In this document: in pieces, positions 1 to 8,905 of the stretch | How positions within the stretch are numbered: position 1 is the stretch's first letter | How the letters are laid out: each line of letters begins with the position of its first letter | Assembly: GCA_027315315.1 (NCBI GenBank) | Contig: DAHUYG010000026.1 | Location: forward strand, 1 to 64,000 | Direction of reading: 5' to 3' | Origin: Acidimicrobiaceae bacterium | Lineage (GTDB): Bacteria; Actinomycetota; Acidimicrobiia; Acidimicrobiales; RAAP-2 | Length of the DNA stretch: 64,000 nt | The notes under the pieces: model-generated | Database searches by the model: none | The model's input: only the letters and a program-made list of their open reading frames with translations | Told to the model about the DNA's origin: nothing | Program-made: the position numbers and the translations under genes

Positions 1-2330
1 GTGCGCTGCAGTGGCGCAACTACATCGGCGTCCAGCAACAGCACCAGGTCGCGACCACCATCACGAACATCCGGGCCTCCGTCGGGGGCTCGCTGCAGCA
101 GGACGAAGACCTGGTCGAGACGCTCCGGGGCGTCGTGGCCAGCGGCACCGCCGTCTCGAACCGCCAGGTTCAGCAGCTCTACGAGAACGTGGGCGCCACC
201 GACACCGCCGGCCTGATCGGCCTCGGGTACATCGAATCGGTGCCCTCCTCGCAGCTCGGCGCCTTCGAGGCTCAGGTCCGGGCCGACCCCCCCTTCGGCG
301 TGCCGCCCTCGGGGTCCGGCGCGCTGGCCCTCGAAGGCAATCAGCCCCGCTATTGCCTGATCCGCCTGGCCGCCGGAAGCACGACGGGGGTCCACGAACT
401 GTCGGCATTGGGGATCGACCAGCTCTACAAGGACCTCTCGAGCAACTTCGACTACTGCGACAGCCAGTATTCGACCGCGCTCGGCGCGTCCGCCGCCACC
501 GCCGTGCCCGACGTGACGCTCCTGCCCACCGTGGTACGCAAGACCCGGGCGAACGACTCGATCTCCCGCAGCGTCTTTGACCTCATCGTCCCGATCTACC
601 GCGCCGGGAGCCCGACCGTCGACATCGCCCAGCGCGAGGCGGCCCTCGTCGGCTGGGCCGTCGGGCTCTTCTCGCCCGAGCCGATCCTCGGTCCCCTCGT
701 CGGCAGGTCCAACAGCGTCGCCATCTCGATCGGCTACACGAACCCGGAGTTCGCCGGGACGGTGCGGGTTGCGAGCGGGGGCCACACACCGGCGGGCACC
801 CCGGCGCATCGCATTTCGCTCTCGAGCGATAGCAACTGGTGGGCGACGATCTCGGTCGTTCCCTCGAGCGCCTCGGCGGCGGTCCAAGGCTTCGGGGTGC
901 TGGCCGACCTCCTCGTGATCCTCCTCTTGATGGCGCTCATCGTCTCGCTCTTCCGCTCGCGCCGGCGGGCCCTCATGTCGATCGCCGAGAAGAACGACCA
1001 GCTCGAGCACCGGGCGATGCACGACACCTTGACCGGACTGCCCAACCGCGAGCTGATCTTGAGCCGGGCCGCCGAGATGCTGGCACGAGCCGAGGAGCTC
1101 GGCACAACGGTGGCGGCCTTCCTGATCGACCTCGACGGCTTCAACGCGATCAACGACATCTACGGGCACCGCGTCGGCGACCAGGTGCTCCGGGGGGTCG
1201 CCGAACGCATCCAGAGCTCGATCGGCGACACCGACACGCTCGGCCGCCTGAGCGGCGACGAGTTCGTCGTCCTCGCCGAGGGCCGCTCGATCGACTCGGG
1301 CCCCGACCACCTGGCCGACTCGGTGCTCGAGGCGCTCGCACCCCCCTTCGACATCGAGGAGCCCGGCGGGGAGGCCATGGTGCGCCTCACGGCGTGCGTC
1401 GGGGTCGCCGTCGGGCCGGGGCGGAGCGCCGAGGACCTCCTCCGGGACGCCGACACCGCCCTCAACGAGGCGAAGTCTTCCGGTCGGCGCCACTTCACGG
1501 TGTTCGAGCCCTCGATGCACACCGCAGCGCGGGCCCGGCTGGCGCTCACGAGCGAGCTGCGCACCGCCATCGAGCAGCATCAGTTCTTCCTCGTCTACCA
1601 GCCGATCTTCGACCTCTCCGACGTGCACCCGATCGGTGTGGAGGCGCTCTTGCGCTGGCGCCACCCACTGCGCGGGATCGTGCCCCCGCTCGAGTTCATC
1701 CCGCTCCTGGAGGAGACCGGGATGATCGCGGACGTCGGCTCCGAGGTGCTCCGGCTCGCCTGCGAGCAGGCCAAGTCCTGGGAGTTGCGCGGCCTGCCGA
1801 TCTTCGTCTCGGTGAATGCGTCGGCGATCCAGCTCGAGTCCGACCGCTTCGCCCTCGACGTCGACCGGGTGCTCCAGGAGTCGGGCCTCGACCCGAGCAG
1901 GCTCACGATCGAGATCACCGAGAGCGCGCTGATGCGCGACGCCCAGAGCACGGTGCGCCGCCTGAGCAACCTGAAGGCGATCGGCGTGCGTCTCGCCATC
2001 GACGACTTCGGGACCGGGTACTCCTCGCTCGCCTATCTCCGGCAGTTCCCGGTGGACGTGCTCAAGATCGACCGATCCTTCGTGAGCTCGATGACCGCCT
2101 CGGCCGGAGGCATGGCCCTGGTGCGCACCATGCTCGAGCTGGCCCGGGCCCTCAACCTCGAGACCGTGGCCGAGGGCATCGAGGACTCCGACCAGCTCAA
2201 CGCGCTCGAGATGGAGCACTGCCGCTCGGGCCAGGGCTTCTTGCTCGCCAAGCCGCTCGGTGCCGAGCAGATCGAGCTCTTCTTCGACAACGCCCGCCCG
2301 CGGCAGATGGCGACCATCAACGCGACCTGA
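1..2330 (+). CDS. CHASE-GGDEF-EAL cyclic-di-GMP protein, 5' end cut by window edge
   Basis: The reading frame is open from base 3, so the gene begins outside the window; the GTG at 135 is internal. The visible 775 residues hold a CHASE-like extracellular sensor region (about 20-230), one membrane segment (about 294-318), a GGDEF domain with the variant motif SGDEF near residue 417, and a complete EAL domain (EALLRW, EITES, DDFGTGYSSL, AEGIE). Such proteins make and/or hydrolyse cyclic di-GMP in response to a ligand. The EAL metal and catalytic motifs look intact, so phosphodiesterase activity is likely. The GGDEF half has no RxxD inhibitory site at the usual spacing (GDTD instead). Whether the cyclase half works cannot be told from sequence. 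Confidence 0.9.
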   Translation, partial: ALQWRNYIGVQQQHQVATTITNIRASVGGSLQQDEDLVETLRGVVASGTAVSNRQVQQLYENVGATDTAGLIGLGYIESVPSSQLGAFEAQVRADPPFGVPPSGSGALALEGNQPRYCLIRLAAGSTTGVHELSALGIDQLYKDLSSNFDYCDSQYSTALGASAATAVPDVTLLPTVVRKTRANDSISRSVFDLIVPIYRAGSPTVDIAQREAALVGWAVGLFSPEPILGPLVGRSNSVAISIGYTNPEFAGTVRVASGGHTPAGTPAHRISLSSDSNWWATISVVPSSASAAVQGFGVLADLLVILLLMALIVSLFRSRRRALMSIAEKNDQLEHRAMHDTLTGLPNRELILSRAAEMLARAEELGTTVAAFLIDLDGFNAINDIYGHRVGDQVLRGVAERIQSSIGDTDTLGRLSGDEFVVLAEGRSIDSGPDHLADSVLEALAPPFDIEEPGGEAMVRLTACVGVAVGPGRSAEDLLRDADTALNEAKSSGRRHFTVFEPSMHTAARARLALTSELRTAIEQHQFFLVYQPIFDLSDVHPIGVEALLRWRHPLRGIVPPLEFIPLLEETGMIADVGSEVLRLACEQAKSWELRGLPIFVSVNASAIQLESDRFALDVDRVLQESGLDPSRLTIEITESALMRDAQSTVRRLSNLKAIGVRLAIDDFGTGYSSLAYLRQFPVDVLKIDRSFVSSMTASAGGMALVRTMLELARALNLETVAEGIEDSDQLNALEMEHCRSGQGFLLAKPLGAEQIELFFDNARPRQMATINAT

Positions 2331-2344
2331 GCCGGCCGGCGGGG

Positions 2345-3385
2345 GTGGGACACTTGCTCGTGGCCCGGACCCCTCTGCCCATTCGATCCCACCTCGCGGT
2401 TCTGGGTCCCTACGGGGTCACCCGGGACGAGCTCGCGGCGCTGCTCGCCGACGAGCCCCCCTACCGCGTCGGCCAGGTCTGGGACGCCCTGCACCGCCGG
2501 GCGGCGTGGCCCGCCGAGATGACCGAGCTCCCCATGGCGCTGCGCGAGCGGCTCGCCGTCGCCCTCGCCCCCGCCCTCACCCCGGTCCTTCTTCGGGAGG
2601 CAGACGGGGGCGAGACGCTCAAGTGGGCCTTCGAGGCCGAGGGCGGCGCCCGCATCGAGACGGTCCTCATGGCCTACCCGGACCGGGTCACCGTCTGTGT
2701 CTCCTCCCAGGCCGGATGCGCCATGGGATGCCCGTTCTGCGCCACCGGTCAGGGCGGCTTCGTCCGCCACCTGCGGAGCGCCGAGATCGTGGAGCAGGTG
2801 GCGTGGGCGACCCGGGAGCGCCCGGTGACCCACGTGGTGTTCATGGGGATGGGCGAGCCCCTCGCCAACTACGACCAGACGCTCGGGGCGGTGCGCCGGT
2901 TGCACGACGAGATGGGAATCTCGTGGCGCCGCCTGACGCTCTCCACCGTCGGCCTCGTCCCGGGGATCCGTCGCCTGACGACCGAGGGCATCCCGGTCAA
3001 CCTGGCGCTCTCGTTGCACGCGGCAAACGATGAGCTGCGCAATGAGCTCGTGCCGATCAACCGCCGCTACCCCCTCGCCCGCCTGGCCGAGGCCTGCGCC
3101 GACTACGTGGCGGCGACCCACCGGCGGCTCTCCCTCGAGTGGGCGGTGATCGGCGGGGTGAACGACCGGCCCGAGCACGCAGAGGAGCTGGCCCGCTTCG
3201 CGCTCCGCCTCGGCGCGCACGTGAACCTGATCCCGCTCAACGAGACCGACGGCTACCGGGCCCCGGGGCTCCCCCGGGCCGCCCAGTTCCGGGCGCGCCT
3301 GCGCGCCCTCGGCGTGAACGCGACGCTCCGTCGGACGAGGGGCCAGCAGATCGCGGCCGCCTGCGGCCAGCTGGCCGGCCGTTAG
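2345..3385 (+). CDS. rlmN: 23S rRNA (adenine-2503-C2) methyltransferase
   Basis: A radical-SAM enzyme that methylates A2503 of 23S rRNA and the equivalent base of some tRNAs. The cluster-binding CxxxCxxC is present (Cys125, 129, 132 in GCAMGCPFC), together with MGMGEPL, the SLHAAND strand and the second catalytic cysteine in the C-terminal AAACGQL. The 346-residue length is typical. GTG 2345, TTG 2354 and GTG 2360 are all possible starts behind a G-rich Shine-Dalgarno stretch; the longest is given. The stop overlaps the stop of the convergent acyl-CoA dehydrogenase by four bases (TTAG). Confidence 0.93.
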   Translation: MGHLLVARTPLPIRSHLAVLGPYGVTRDELAALLADEPPYRVGQVWDALHRRAAWPAEMTELPMALRERLAVALAPALTPVLLREADGGETLKWAFEAEGGARIETVLMAYPDRVTVCVSSQAGCAMGCPFCATGQGGFVRHLRSAEIVEQVAWATRERPVTHVVFMGMGEPLANYDQTLGAVRRLHDEMGISWRRLTLSTVGLVPGIRRLTTEGIPVNLALSLHAANDELRNELVPINRRYPLARLAEACADYVAATHRRLSLEWAVIGGVNDRPEHAEELARFALRLGAHVNLIPLNETDGYRAPGLPRAAQFRARLRALGVNATLRRTRGQQIAAACGQLAGR

Positions 3386-4590
3386 CTCCTCGGGACGTCC
3401 TTCCAGGCGACGTCCTTGTCCGAGCGGACGTCGCCCGGCAGCCCGAGCACCCGCTCGCCCAGGATGTTGCGCATCACCTCGGAGGTGCCACCCTCGATCG
3501 AGTTGGCCCGGGTGCGCAGGAACTGCTTGTGCACGTCGGCCCCGCCGAGGCCGACCCCGCTCGGGCGGATCTTGGGATAGTCGTTCGAGTGCAGCATCCC
3601 ATCGGGGCCGAGCAGGTCGAGCGCGAACTCGGTGATCTGCTTGTTCTGCTCGGCGAAGGCCAGCTTGCCGACCGAGCCCTCGGGGCCGGGAGTCCCCCGG
3701 CGGCGGAGGTCGGCCGCCCGTTGGTTGGTCAGCCGGGTCGCCTCGCTCGCGACCCACAGCTCCATGAGCCGGTCCCGCAGCGCCATCGCATGGGCCGAGC
3801 TGTCGCCGGCCCAGCGGTCCTTCCACACCTTGATGGCGACGTCGATCGGCCCGGTGCCCCGGCGCGAGACGCCACCGCCGATCGACACCCGCTCGTTCAT
3901 GAGGGTGGTGATGGCGGTCCGCCAGCCGTCGCCCTCGCCGCCCAGACGGTCGGCGTCTGGGACCCGGGCGTCGGTGAAGAAGACCTCGTTGAACTCGGCC
4001 TCCCCGGTGATCTGGTGGAGCGGGCGCACGTCGACCCCGGGCGCATGCATGTCAACCAGAAAACAGGTGATCCCCTGGTGCTTGGGGACCTCGGGGTTCG
4101 TGCGGGCGAGGAGGAGGCCCTTGGAGGCGAGGTGGGCGACGGTCGTCCAGACCTTCTGGCCGTTCACGATCCACTCGTCGCCGTCGCGCACGGCCCGGGT
4201 GGCGAGGCTGGCCACGTCGGAACCCGAACCGGGCTCGCTGAAGAGCTGGCACCACACCTCCTCACCGGTGAACAGGGGCCGGAGGTAGCGCCGCTTCTGG
4301 TCCTCGGTGCCGTGAACCACGATGGTCGGCGCGACCATGCCGTAGCCGATCACGTTGCGCATGGCGGCGGCGGGCGCACCCGCCTCGCCCAGCCGGGTGG
4401 TCACCCGGGCGTGCAGCGCCGGGGAGAAGCCGAGGCCGCCCTCGCCCTCGGGGAAGTGCACCCATGCGAGACCGCGGTCGAACTGCTCGCCCAAGAAGAC
4501 GACGGGGTCGGTGTCCTGCGGCGGATGGTCGGCCAGCAGCTCGTCGACGAGGCTGTCGACGCGCTCGGTGTCGGATTGGACGATGGTCAC
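3382..4590 (-). CDS. Acyl-CoA dehydrogenase
   Basis: A 402-residue FAD enzyme that introduces the alpha-beta double bond into an acyl-CoA, passing electrons to ETF. The middle domain has the QLFSEPGSGSD and NGQKVWTT signatures, and the C-terminal helical domain ends with SIEGGTSEVMRNILGERVLG. The GTG at 4590 is chosen because AAGGGGG lies six bases upstream of it; an in-frame GTG at 4617 would add nine residues without a ribosome site. Substrate cannot be read from sequence. It stands alone on this strand, divergent from the small membrane gene at 4634. Confidence 0.9.
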   Translation of the reverse strand: MTIVQSDTERVDSLVDELLADHPPQDTDPVVFLGEQFDRGLAWVHFPEGEGGLGFSPALHARVTTRLGEAGAPAAAMRNVIGYGMVAPTIVVHGTEDQKRRYLRPLFTGEEVWCQLFSEPGSGSDVASLATRAVRDGDEWIVNGQKVWTTVAHLASKGLLLARTNPEVPKHQGITCFLVDMHAPGVDVRPLHQITGEAEFNEVFFTDARVPDADRLGGEGDGWRTAITTLMNERVSIGGGVSRRGTGPIDVAIKVWKDRWAGDSSAHAMALRDRLMELWVASEATRLTNQRAADLRRRGTPGPEGSVGKLAFAEQNKQITEFALDLLGPDGMLHSNDYPKIRPSGVGLGGADVHKQFLRTRANSIEGGTSEVMRNILGERVLGLPGDVRSDKDVAWKDVPRS

Positions 4591-4633
4591 AGCTGGCCCC
4601 CTTGTCTCTCGGGACACACCCTACCCTTGGCCC

Positions 4634-5071
4634 GTGAGCAGGAGGTTGGTCCTCGTCGGGCTGGCAGCGGCCGGCGCCTTCGCGTGGTGGGAGGGCGGCC
4701 TCGACCAGAGCACCACGGCCGCCCACATCGGGGTCCTCGCTGCGATCGGGGTCGCGTTCGCGGCCGCCGTGGTGGCCGGCCGGGGCCGCCAGCGCCAGCC
4801 CTCCCTCGCGTGGGTGAGGGGGCCGTGGTCGCTCCGCCGGCACCTGGCCGAGGACCGCACGGGCACCCTCGGGGCCGGGGTCTGGGTGTCGCTCACGCTC
4901 GCCGTCATCGGCTGGGACCTCAACAGCTTCGCCCACCAGAGCCGCGCCCTGCCCACCCTCAGCGGGATCTTCGGCCACCTCACCGCGAGCCACGGGGGGC
5001 GGGCGGCGACCGTGGCTCTCTGGCTGGCGCTCGGCGCCCTCATCGCGCTCGGATGGCGGAGGGCCCGCTGA
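4634..5071 (+). CDS. Small membrane protein of unknown function
   Basis: A 145-residue protein with about four hydrophobic segments (near residues 4-18, 31-48, 81-95 and 124-139) joined by short charged loops. No family is recognised. GTG 4634 lies 43 bases from the divergent acyl-CoA dehydrogenase start, so the two probably share a promoter region. Its 3' end overlaps the next small membrane gene by 19 bases, so the pair is probably translationally coupled and the products may act together. Confidence 0.7.
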   Translation: MSRRLVLVGLAAAGAFAWWEGGLDQSTTAAHIGVLAAIGVAFAAAVVAGRGRQRQPSLAWVRGPWSLRRHLAEDRTGTLGAGVWVSLTLAVIGWDLNSFAHQSRALPTLSGIFGHLTASHGGRAATVALWLALGALIALGWRRAR

Positions 5072-5262
5072 GCGCGGGCGCCGCGCTCTGGTGGATCATC
5101 GGCGCCGCGCTCGTCGCGTGGGGCGTGTGCAGCGCGTGCTCCCCCCGGCTCCCCGGCGTGCTCGCCATCCCCCGCTGGTTCGCAGGCTCCTGGCTCGGTC
5201 GCGTGCTCGCGCTATGCGCGTGGGGCGGAGCCGGCTGGCATCTGTTCTGCCAGCGACCCTAG
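5053..5262 (+). CDS. Very small two-segment membrane protein
   Basis: A 69-residue protein starting at an ATG inside the end of the preceding gene. Two hydrophobic stretches (about 10-27 and 48-64) flank a short basic turn. Not recognised. Its last 51 bases overlap the 3' end of the convergent disulfide reductase, which is long for a convergent overlap, so one of the two C-termini may be mis-set. Confidence 0.55.
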   Translation: MAEGPLSAGAALWWIIGAALVAWGVCSACSPRLPGVLAIPRWFAGSWLGRVLALCAWGGAGWHLFCQRP

Positions 5263-6633
5263 GGCGTCCTGCATCGAGCGGTGGAAGGTCGGGTATGCGT
5301 CGATCATCGAGGCGAGCGTCGCCAACGGCACCTCGGCGTGCACGGCGAGCGTGAGCATCGAGAGCACCTCGCCGCCCGTCGGACCGGCCGACGTCGCCCC
5401 GACGAGCACGCCCCGATCGGCGTCGGCAACCAGCTTGATGAGCCCCGAGTTGCCCGCCTTGTGAATCCACCCCCGCGTCGAGGTCGCCACGTCGCTCAGG
5501 CCAACCGCCACCCGGAGGCCGCGTTCGCGCGCCTGGCGCTCGGTCAGCCCGACCGAGCCCACCTCGGGGTCGCTGAAGGTCACCCGGGGCAGCGCCCGGT
5601 AGTCGGCGGGCGGCCAGGGCTCCCCCAGGATGTCGGCCACCGCGATGCGCGCCTGGTACATGGAGATGTGGGTGAAGGCACCGACACCGGTGACGTCACC
5701 GATGGCCCAGATCCCCGGGACAGCCCGCTGACGCTCGTCCACGTCGATCGCCCGCGCCGACTCGTCGAGGCCGCCCGCGCCGACGCCCAGCCCGGCGAGG
5801 TTGGGACGTCGCCCCGTGGCGACGAGGAGACGCTCGGCGACGAGCGCCTCGGCGACGAGCGCCTCGGCGCCGAGCGCCTCGGCGCCGGCCAGGTTGACCG
5901 TGAAGCGCCGGCCGTCGTGCTCCACCGACTCGATTCGGGCACCCGTGCGCACGTCCATGCCCTCGTCTCGCAGCACGCGCTCGATCAGCGCTGAGGACTC
6001 GGGCTCCTCGGGGGCGAGCAGACGGGGCGCGGTCTCGAGGGTGGTGACCCGGGCGCCGAAGCGCAGGAACACCTGCCCGAGCTCGACGCCGATGGCCCCG
6101 CCGCCGATCACGATCAGGCTGGCGGGGACCGACTCGGTCTCGACGGCCTCCCGATTGGTCCAATACGGGGTGCCGGCCAGCCCCTCGATGGGTGGCGCCC
6201 AGGCCCGCGTACCCGGGTTGAGGAGGATCGCCCGGCGGGCCTCGAAGGTCTCACCGCCCACCGAGACCCTGTCCGCCCCCTCGAGGCGCCCCCAGCCCCG
6301 CACGAAGCGCACACCCTTGGACTCCAGGCGCTCGACTGCGACGGCATCGTCCCAGGTGTCGGTCGCCTCCTCGCGGATCCGCCGCGCCACGGGGGCGAAG
6401 TCCGCCTCGAGCTCGGCGTGGCCCGCCATCCCGTCCACCCGCCGGGCCTCGGCCAGGAGGTTGGCGGCGCGGATCATCATCTTGGACGGGACGCAACCCC
6501 AATAGGGGCACTCGCCGCCGACGAGCTCGGCGTCGATCCCAAGCACGTCGAGGCCGGCCCCGGCCAGTCGGCCCGCCGCGTCCTCGCCGCCGGGGCCGAG
6601 GCCGACCACCACCACGTCGAAGCGCTGCGTCAT
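5212..6633 (-). CDS. Class I pyridine nucleotide-disulfide oxidoreductase (Lpd/MerA family)
   Basis: A 473-residue flavoprotein. The N-terminal FAD site is GLGPGG, the redox pair is in GGECPYWGCVPSK (Cys42, Cys47), a second nucleotide fold has IGGGAIGVELGQ, and GIWAIGDVTG closes the FAD domain. The interface end carries AYPTFHRSMQDAL where lipoamide dehydrogenases have the HPT histidine motif, so this is a relative rather than a standard Lpd. No pyruvate dehydrogenase genes are near. Residues around 250-265 (EALGAEALVAEALVAERL) are encoded by a 15-bp tandem repeat. The start overlaps the CHAD gene stop as ATGA, so the two form an operon. Confidence 0.85.
   Translation of the reverse strand: MTQRFDVVVVGLGPGGEDAAGRLAGAGLDVLGIDAELVGGECPYWGCVPSKMMIRAANLLAEARRVDGMAGHAELEADFAPVARRIREEATDTWDDAVAVERLESKGVRFVRGWGRLEGADRVSVGGETFEARRAILLNPGTRAWAPPIEGLAGTPYWTNREAVETESVPASLIVIGGGAIGVELGQVFLRFGARVTTLETAPRLLAPEEPESSALIERVLRDEGMDVRTGARIESVEHDGRRFTVNLAGAEALGAEALVAEALVAERLLVATGRRPNLAGLGVGAGGLDESARAIDVDERQRAVPGIWAIGDVTGVGAFTHISMYQARIAVADILGEPWPPADYRALPRVTFSDPEVGSVGLTERQARERGLRVAVGLSDVATSTRGWIHKAGNSGLIKLVADADRGVLVGATSAGPTGGEVLSMLTLAVHAEVPLATLASMIDAYPTFHRSMQDALGSLAEQMPAGSAPRA
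5838..5882. repeat. Three copies of a 15-bp in-frame tandem repeat
   Basis: The unit CGACGAGCGCCTCGG occurs at 5838, 5853 and (one mismatch) 5868 inside the disulfide reductase gene. Because 15 is a multiple of three, copy-number change alters protein length by five residues (EALxA) without frameshift. Confidence 0.9.
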
Positions 6634-7397
6634 GCCTTCAGCCAGGTGCGCAGATCCTTTGCGCGGGCCAGCTCCCATCGTTCGGCCCACTGATCGGCCC
6701 AGGCGAGCTCGGCGAACCGGGCCCGTTCGATCAGCTGGCCCGCGAGGAGGCCCCAGTTCGACCCGGGCGTGCCGGCCGAGTGGCGGAGCCAGCCCCGCGC
6801 GAGCGACGCCTCTTGGAGCGCGTCCAACGCCTCGCGCACGTCGCCAAGCGCATCGGCCCACTTGGCGCCCTCCTTGGCGAGCTCGGCCCCGTGGCGGACG
6901 CGGTCCACACGCATCGCGAGCCGGTGGAGGTCCTGGTCGCCCGGCGCGTCCCCGACGGCCGCGACCACCGACTTGAGCGAGCCCCACTCCCGGCGCAGCA
7001 GGCGGGGCAGCTCCTCGGGCACTCGGTAGGGGCGCGACAGGTCCCGCACCATGCGCTCGTAGCGCGCCGAGTCGAGCAGCGCGACGAGCCTGCGGTGTGC
7101 GCGGGACCGCTCGCTCGCGAGCTCTTCGACGAGCTCGGTGCGTGACTGCTCGTCGCGATCGTCGACCTCTTGGCGCCCGACCCACGACAAGAGCGCGTCG
7201 ACGTCCACCACATCACCGATTGCCTGTTCGACCCAGCGCAGCTCGCGTCGCAGCAGCCACACCCAGTCCGGATCGAACCGGTCGGTCGCGAGCCCGAGCT
7301 GGGAGCGCAGTCTGCGCACGGCGACCCGGGCGTTTCTCGCGTCCGGGGCGTCCTCGTCGCGCAGCGCCTCTTCGTGGCGGGTGATCGTCTTCGACAT
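6630..7397 (-). CDS. CHAD-domain protein
   Basis: A 255-residue, highly charged helical protein with the conserved-histidine alpha-helical (CHAD) pattern, for example RVAVRRLRSQL near residue 26 and repeated arginine/lysine-rich helices. CHAD proteins bind inorganic polyphosphate, and some sit on polyphosphate granules. No CYTH domain is attached. The stop overlaps the start of the disulfide reductase by four bases, so they are co-transcribed; the functional link is unknown. A GTG three bases upstream (7400) is an alternative start. Confidence 0.78.
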   Translation of the reverse strand: MSKTITRHEEALRDEDAPDARNARVAVRRLRSQLGLATDRFDPDWVWLLRRELRWVEQAIGDVVDVDALLSWVGRQEVDDRDEQSRTELVEELASERSRAHRRLVALLDSARYERMVRDLSRPYRVPEELPRLLRREWGSLKSVVAAVGDAPGDQDLHRLAMRVDRVRHGAELAKEGAKWADALGDVREALDALQEASLARGWLRHSAGTPGSNWGLLAGQLIERARFAELAWADQWAERWELARAKDLRTWLKA

Positions 7398-7503
7398 CAC
7401 CGGGGGGCGCCCCCCGGGTGGATCGCCGCGCGGCGCGCCGTGGTGGCCGGTGAGCCCCGAACCTCCGGGCTCGGCTCGTGGCCGGTGCCCCCAGCGCTTG
7501 TCA

Positions 7504-8271
7504 TCAGATTGTGGATATCCCCCCGTCGACCGGGATGATCGTCCCGGTGAGGTAAGAACCGGCCCGCGACGCGAGGAAGATGGCCGTGCCGGCCATGTCG
7601 TCGGGCCGGCCGATGCGCTTCAAGGGGTTGGTGGCGGCGATCGAGTCGCCGAAGTTGCGCAGGGTCTCGGCCATCATCTTGGACTCGAAGGGTCCGGGCG
7701 CGATCGCGTTCACCGTGATCTCGGGGGCGAGCTTGCCGGCGAGATGCCGGGTGAGCATGTGGACCGCCGCCTTGGACGCCGAGTAGGAGAACGTGTCCAT
7801 CCGCGGCGCACGGAGGCCGTCGATCGACCCGATGTTGATCACCCGGGCCGGCTCCTCTTGGCTCCCGGCCGCCCGCAGCAGCGGCAGCAAGAACTTGGTC
7901 AGGTGGAAGACACCCTTCACGTTGACCGACAGGGCGCGCTCCCAGGCGGCCTCGTCGAAGTCTTCGAGGGGCGTGCCCCACGTCGCCCCGGCGTTGTTGA
8001 CCAGGATGTCGAGCCGGCCCTCCCGGGCGATGATCTCGTCGGCCAACGCCCGACAGCCCTCCTCGGTCGAAAGGTCGGCCTGGAGCGCGATGCACTCGCC
8101 GAGCTTGGAGAGCTCGGCGGCGGTCTCCTCGCTCGCGGCGTGCTTGCGGGCGGCGATGTAGACCTTCGCACCGGCTTCCACGAAGCCGGTCGCGATCATC
8201 TTTCCGATGCCACGCGAGCCGCCGGTGACGAGGGCGGTCTTGGAGTCGATGGAGAAGAGCACGGCGGACAT
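7504..8271 (-). CDS. SDR-family oxidoreductase
   Basis: A 255-residue classical short-chain dehydrogenase: TGGSRGIG nucleotide site, NNAG, catalytic Ser in NIGSIDG and YSASK. The C-terminus (TGTIIPVDGG) is typical of the FabG/gluconate 5-dehydrogenase-like group. The reaction is NAD(P)-dependent oxidation or reduction of a hydroxy/keto group; the substrate is unknown. The gene is divergent from mscL and on the same strand as the CHAD operon, about 100 bases upstream of it. Confidence 0.85.
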   Translation of the reverse strand: MSAVLFSIDSKTALVTGGSRGIGKMIATGFVEAGAKVYIAARKHAASEETAAELSKLGECIALQADLSTEEGCRALADEIIAREGRLDILVNNAGATWGTPLEDFDEAAWERALSVNVKGVFHLTKFLLPLLRAAGSQEEPARVINIGSIDGLRAPRMDTFSYSASKAAVHMLTRHLAGKLAPEITVNAIAPGPFESKMMAETLRNFGDSIAATNPLKRIGRPDDMAGTAIFLASRAGSYLTGTIIPVDGGISTI

Positions 8272-8364
8272 TCTGTCAGGGTCCCTGAGGGGGTGATCCG
8301 CCCGGCCATCGCGCCCGCCGACATCTTCGGGATCGAGCACGGCGACGCGTCGAAGGTCCGGGCG

Positions 8365-8396
8365 CTGCCCCTGCCCCTGCCCCTGCCCCTGCCCCT
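8365..8396. repeat. Hexanucleotide tandem repeat upstream of mscL
   Basis: Five perfect copies of CTGCCC (8365-8394) plus a partial one, in the divergent intergenic region between the SDR gene and mscL and ending about 57 bases before the mscL ATG. Copy changes would alter promoter spacing by six bases. Confidence 0.9.
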
Positions 8397-8452
8397 ATGG
8401 GATGCTTCGGCCAGCTCCGCGTTGGGACGCCGGGGAAGAGAGGGGACCTCAG

Positions 8453-8854
8453 ATGTTGAAGGGATTCAAGCAGTTCATCATGCGCGGCAATGTCATCGAC
8501 CTTGCCGTCGCCGTGGTCATCGGCACCGCGTTCAACGCGGTCGTCCAGGCGCTCGTCCACGACCTGCTCACCCCGCTGATCTCGGCGATCGTCGGAAACC
8601 ACAACTTCGCGAGCCTCACCTTCGAGATCCATCACAGCGTGTTCTCCTACGGGAGCTTCATCAACGCCCTCATCGCCTTCGTCTCGATCGCCGGGGCGAT
8701 CTACTTCTTTGTGGTGGCGCCGATGAACTCGGTCGCGGCGCGCCGGCGACAGGGCCAGCCCGAGGAGCCCGACGAGGTCCCCGAGGACATCGCGCTCTTG
8801 ACCGAGATCCGCGACCTGCTGGCCCGGTCCTCGAGCGCCCCGGGCCCCGAGTAG
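8453..8854 (+). CDS. mscL: Large-conductance mechanosensitive channel
   Basis: A 133-residue MscL. The N-terminal amphipathic helix (MLKGFKQFIMRGNVIDLAVA) is followed by two membrane segments and an acidic C-terminal helix (EDIALLTEIRDLL). The pentameric channel opens under membrane tension to release solutes during osmotic down-shock. The ATG at 8453 follows GAGAGGGG. The length fits the family. The upstream hexamer repeat is the unusual element here. Confidence 0.95.
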   Translation: MLKGFKQFIMRGNVIDLAVAVVIGTAFNAVVQALVHDLLTPLISAIVGNHNFASLTFEIHHSVFSYGSFINALIAFVSIAGAIYFFVVAPMNSVAARRRQGQPEEPDEVPEDIALLTEIRDLLARSSSAPGPE

Positions 8855-8905
8855 CCGGGGGGCCGTCGCGGCGGGAGGTCATCGCCGTGGCGCGAGAATG
8901 CCCTC

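Noticed and set aside
2033-3826. Long minus-strand reading frame across rlmN
   Set aside because: It overlaps the end of the EAL domain, all of rlmN and part of an acyl-CoA dehydrogenase; its sequence has no domain pattern.
7402-7415. GGGGGGCGCCCCCC palindrome just upstream of the CHAD gene as a terminator
   Set aside because: It has no loop, so it would not form a normal hairpin, and it sits at the 5' end of the gene; likely chance in high-GC sequence.
8838-8880. GC-rich inverted sequence after mscL as a terminator
   Set aside because: Pairing is broken by the stop codon region and can be drawn in several weak ways; not distinctive from background.
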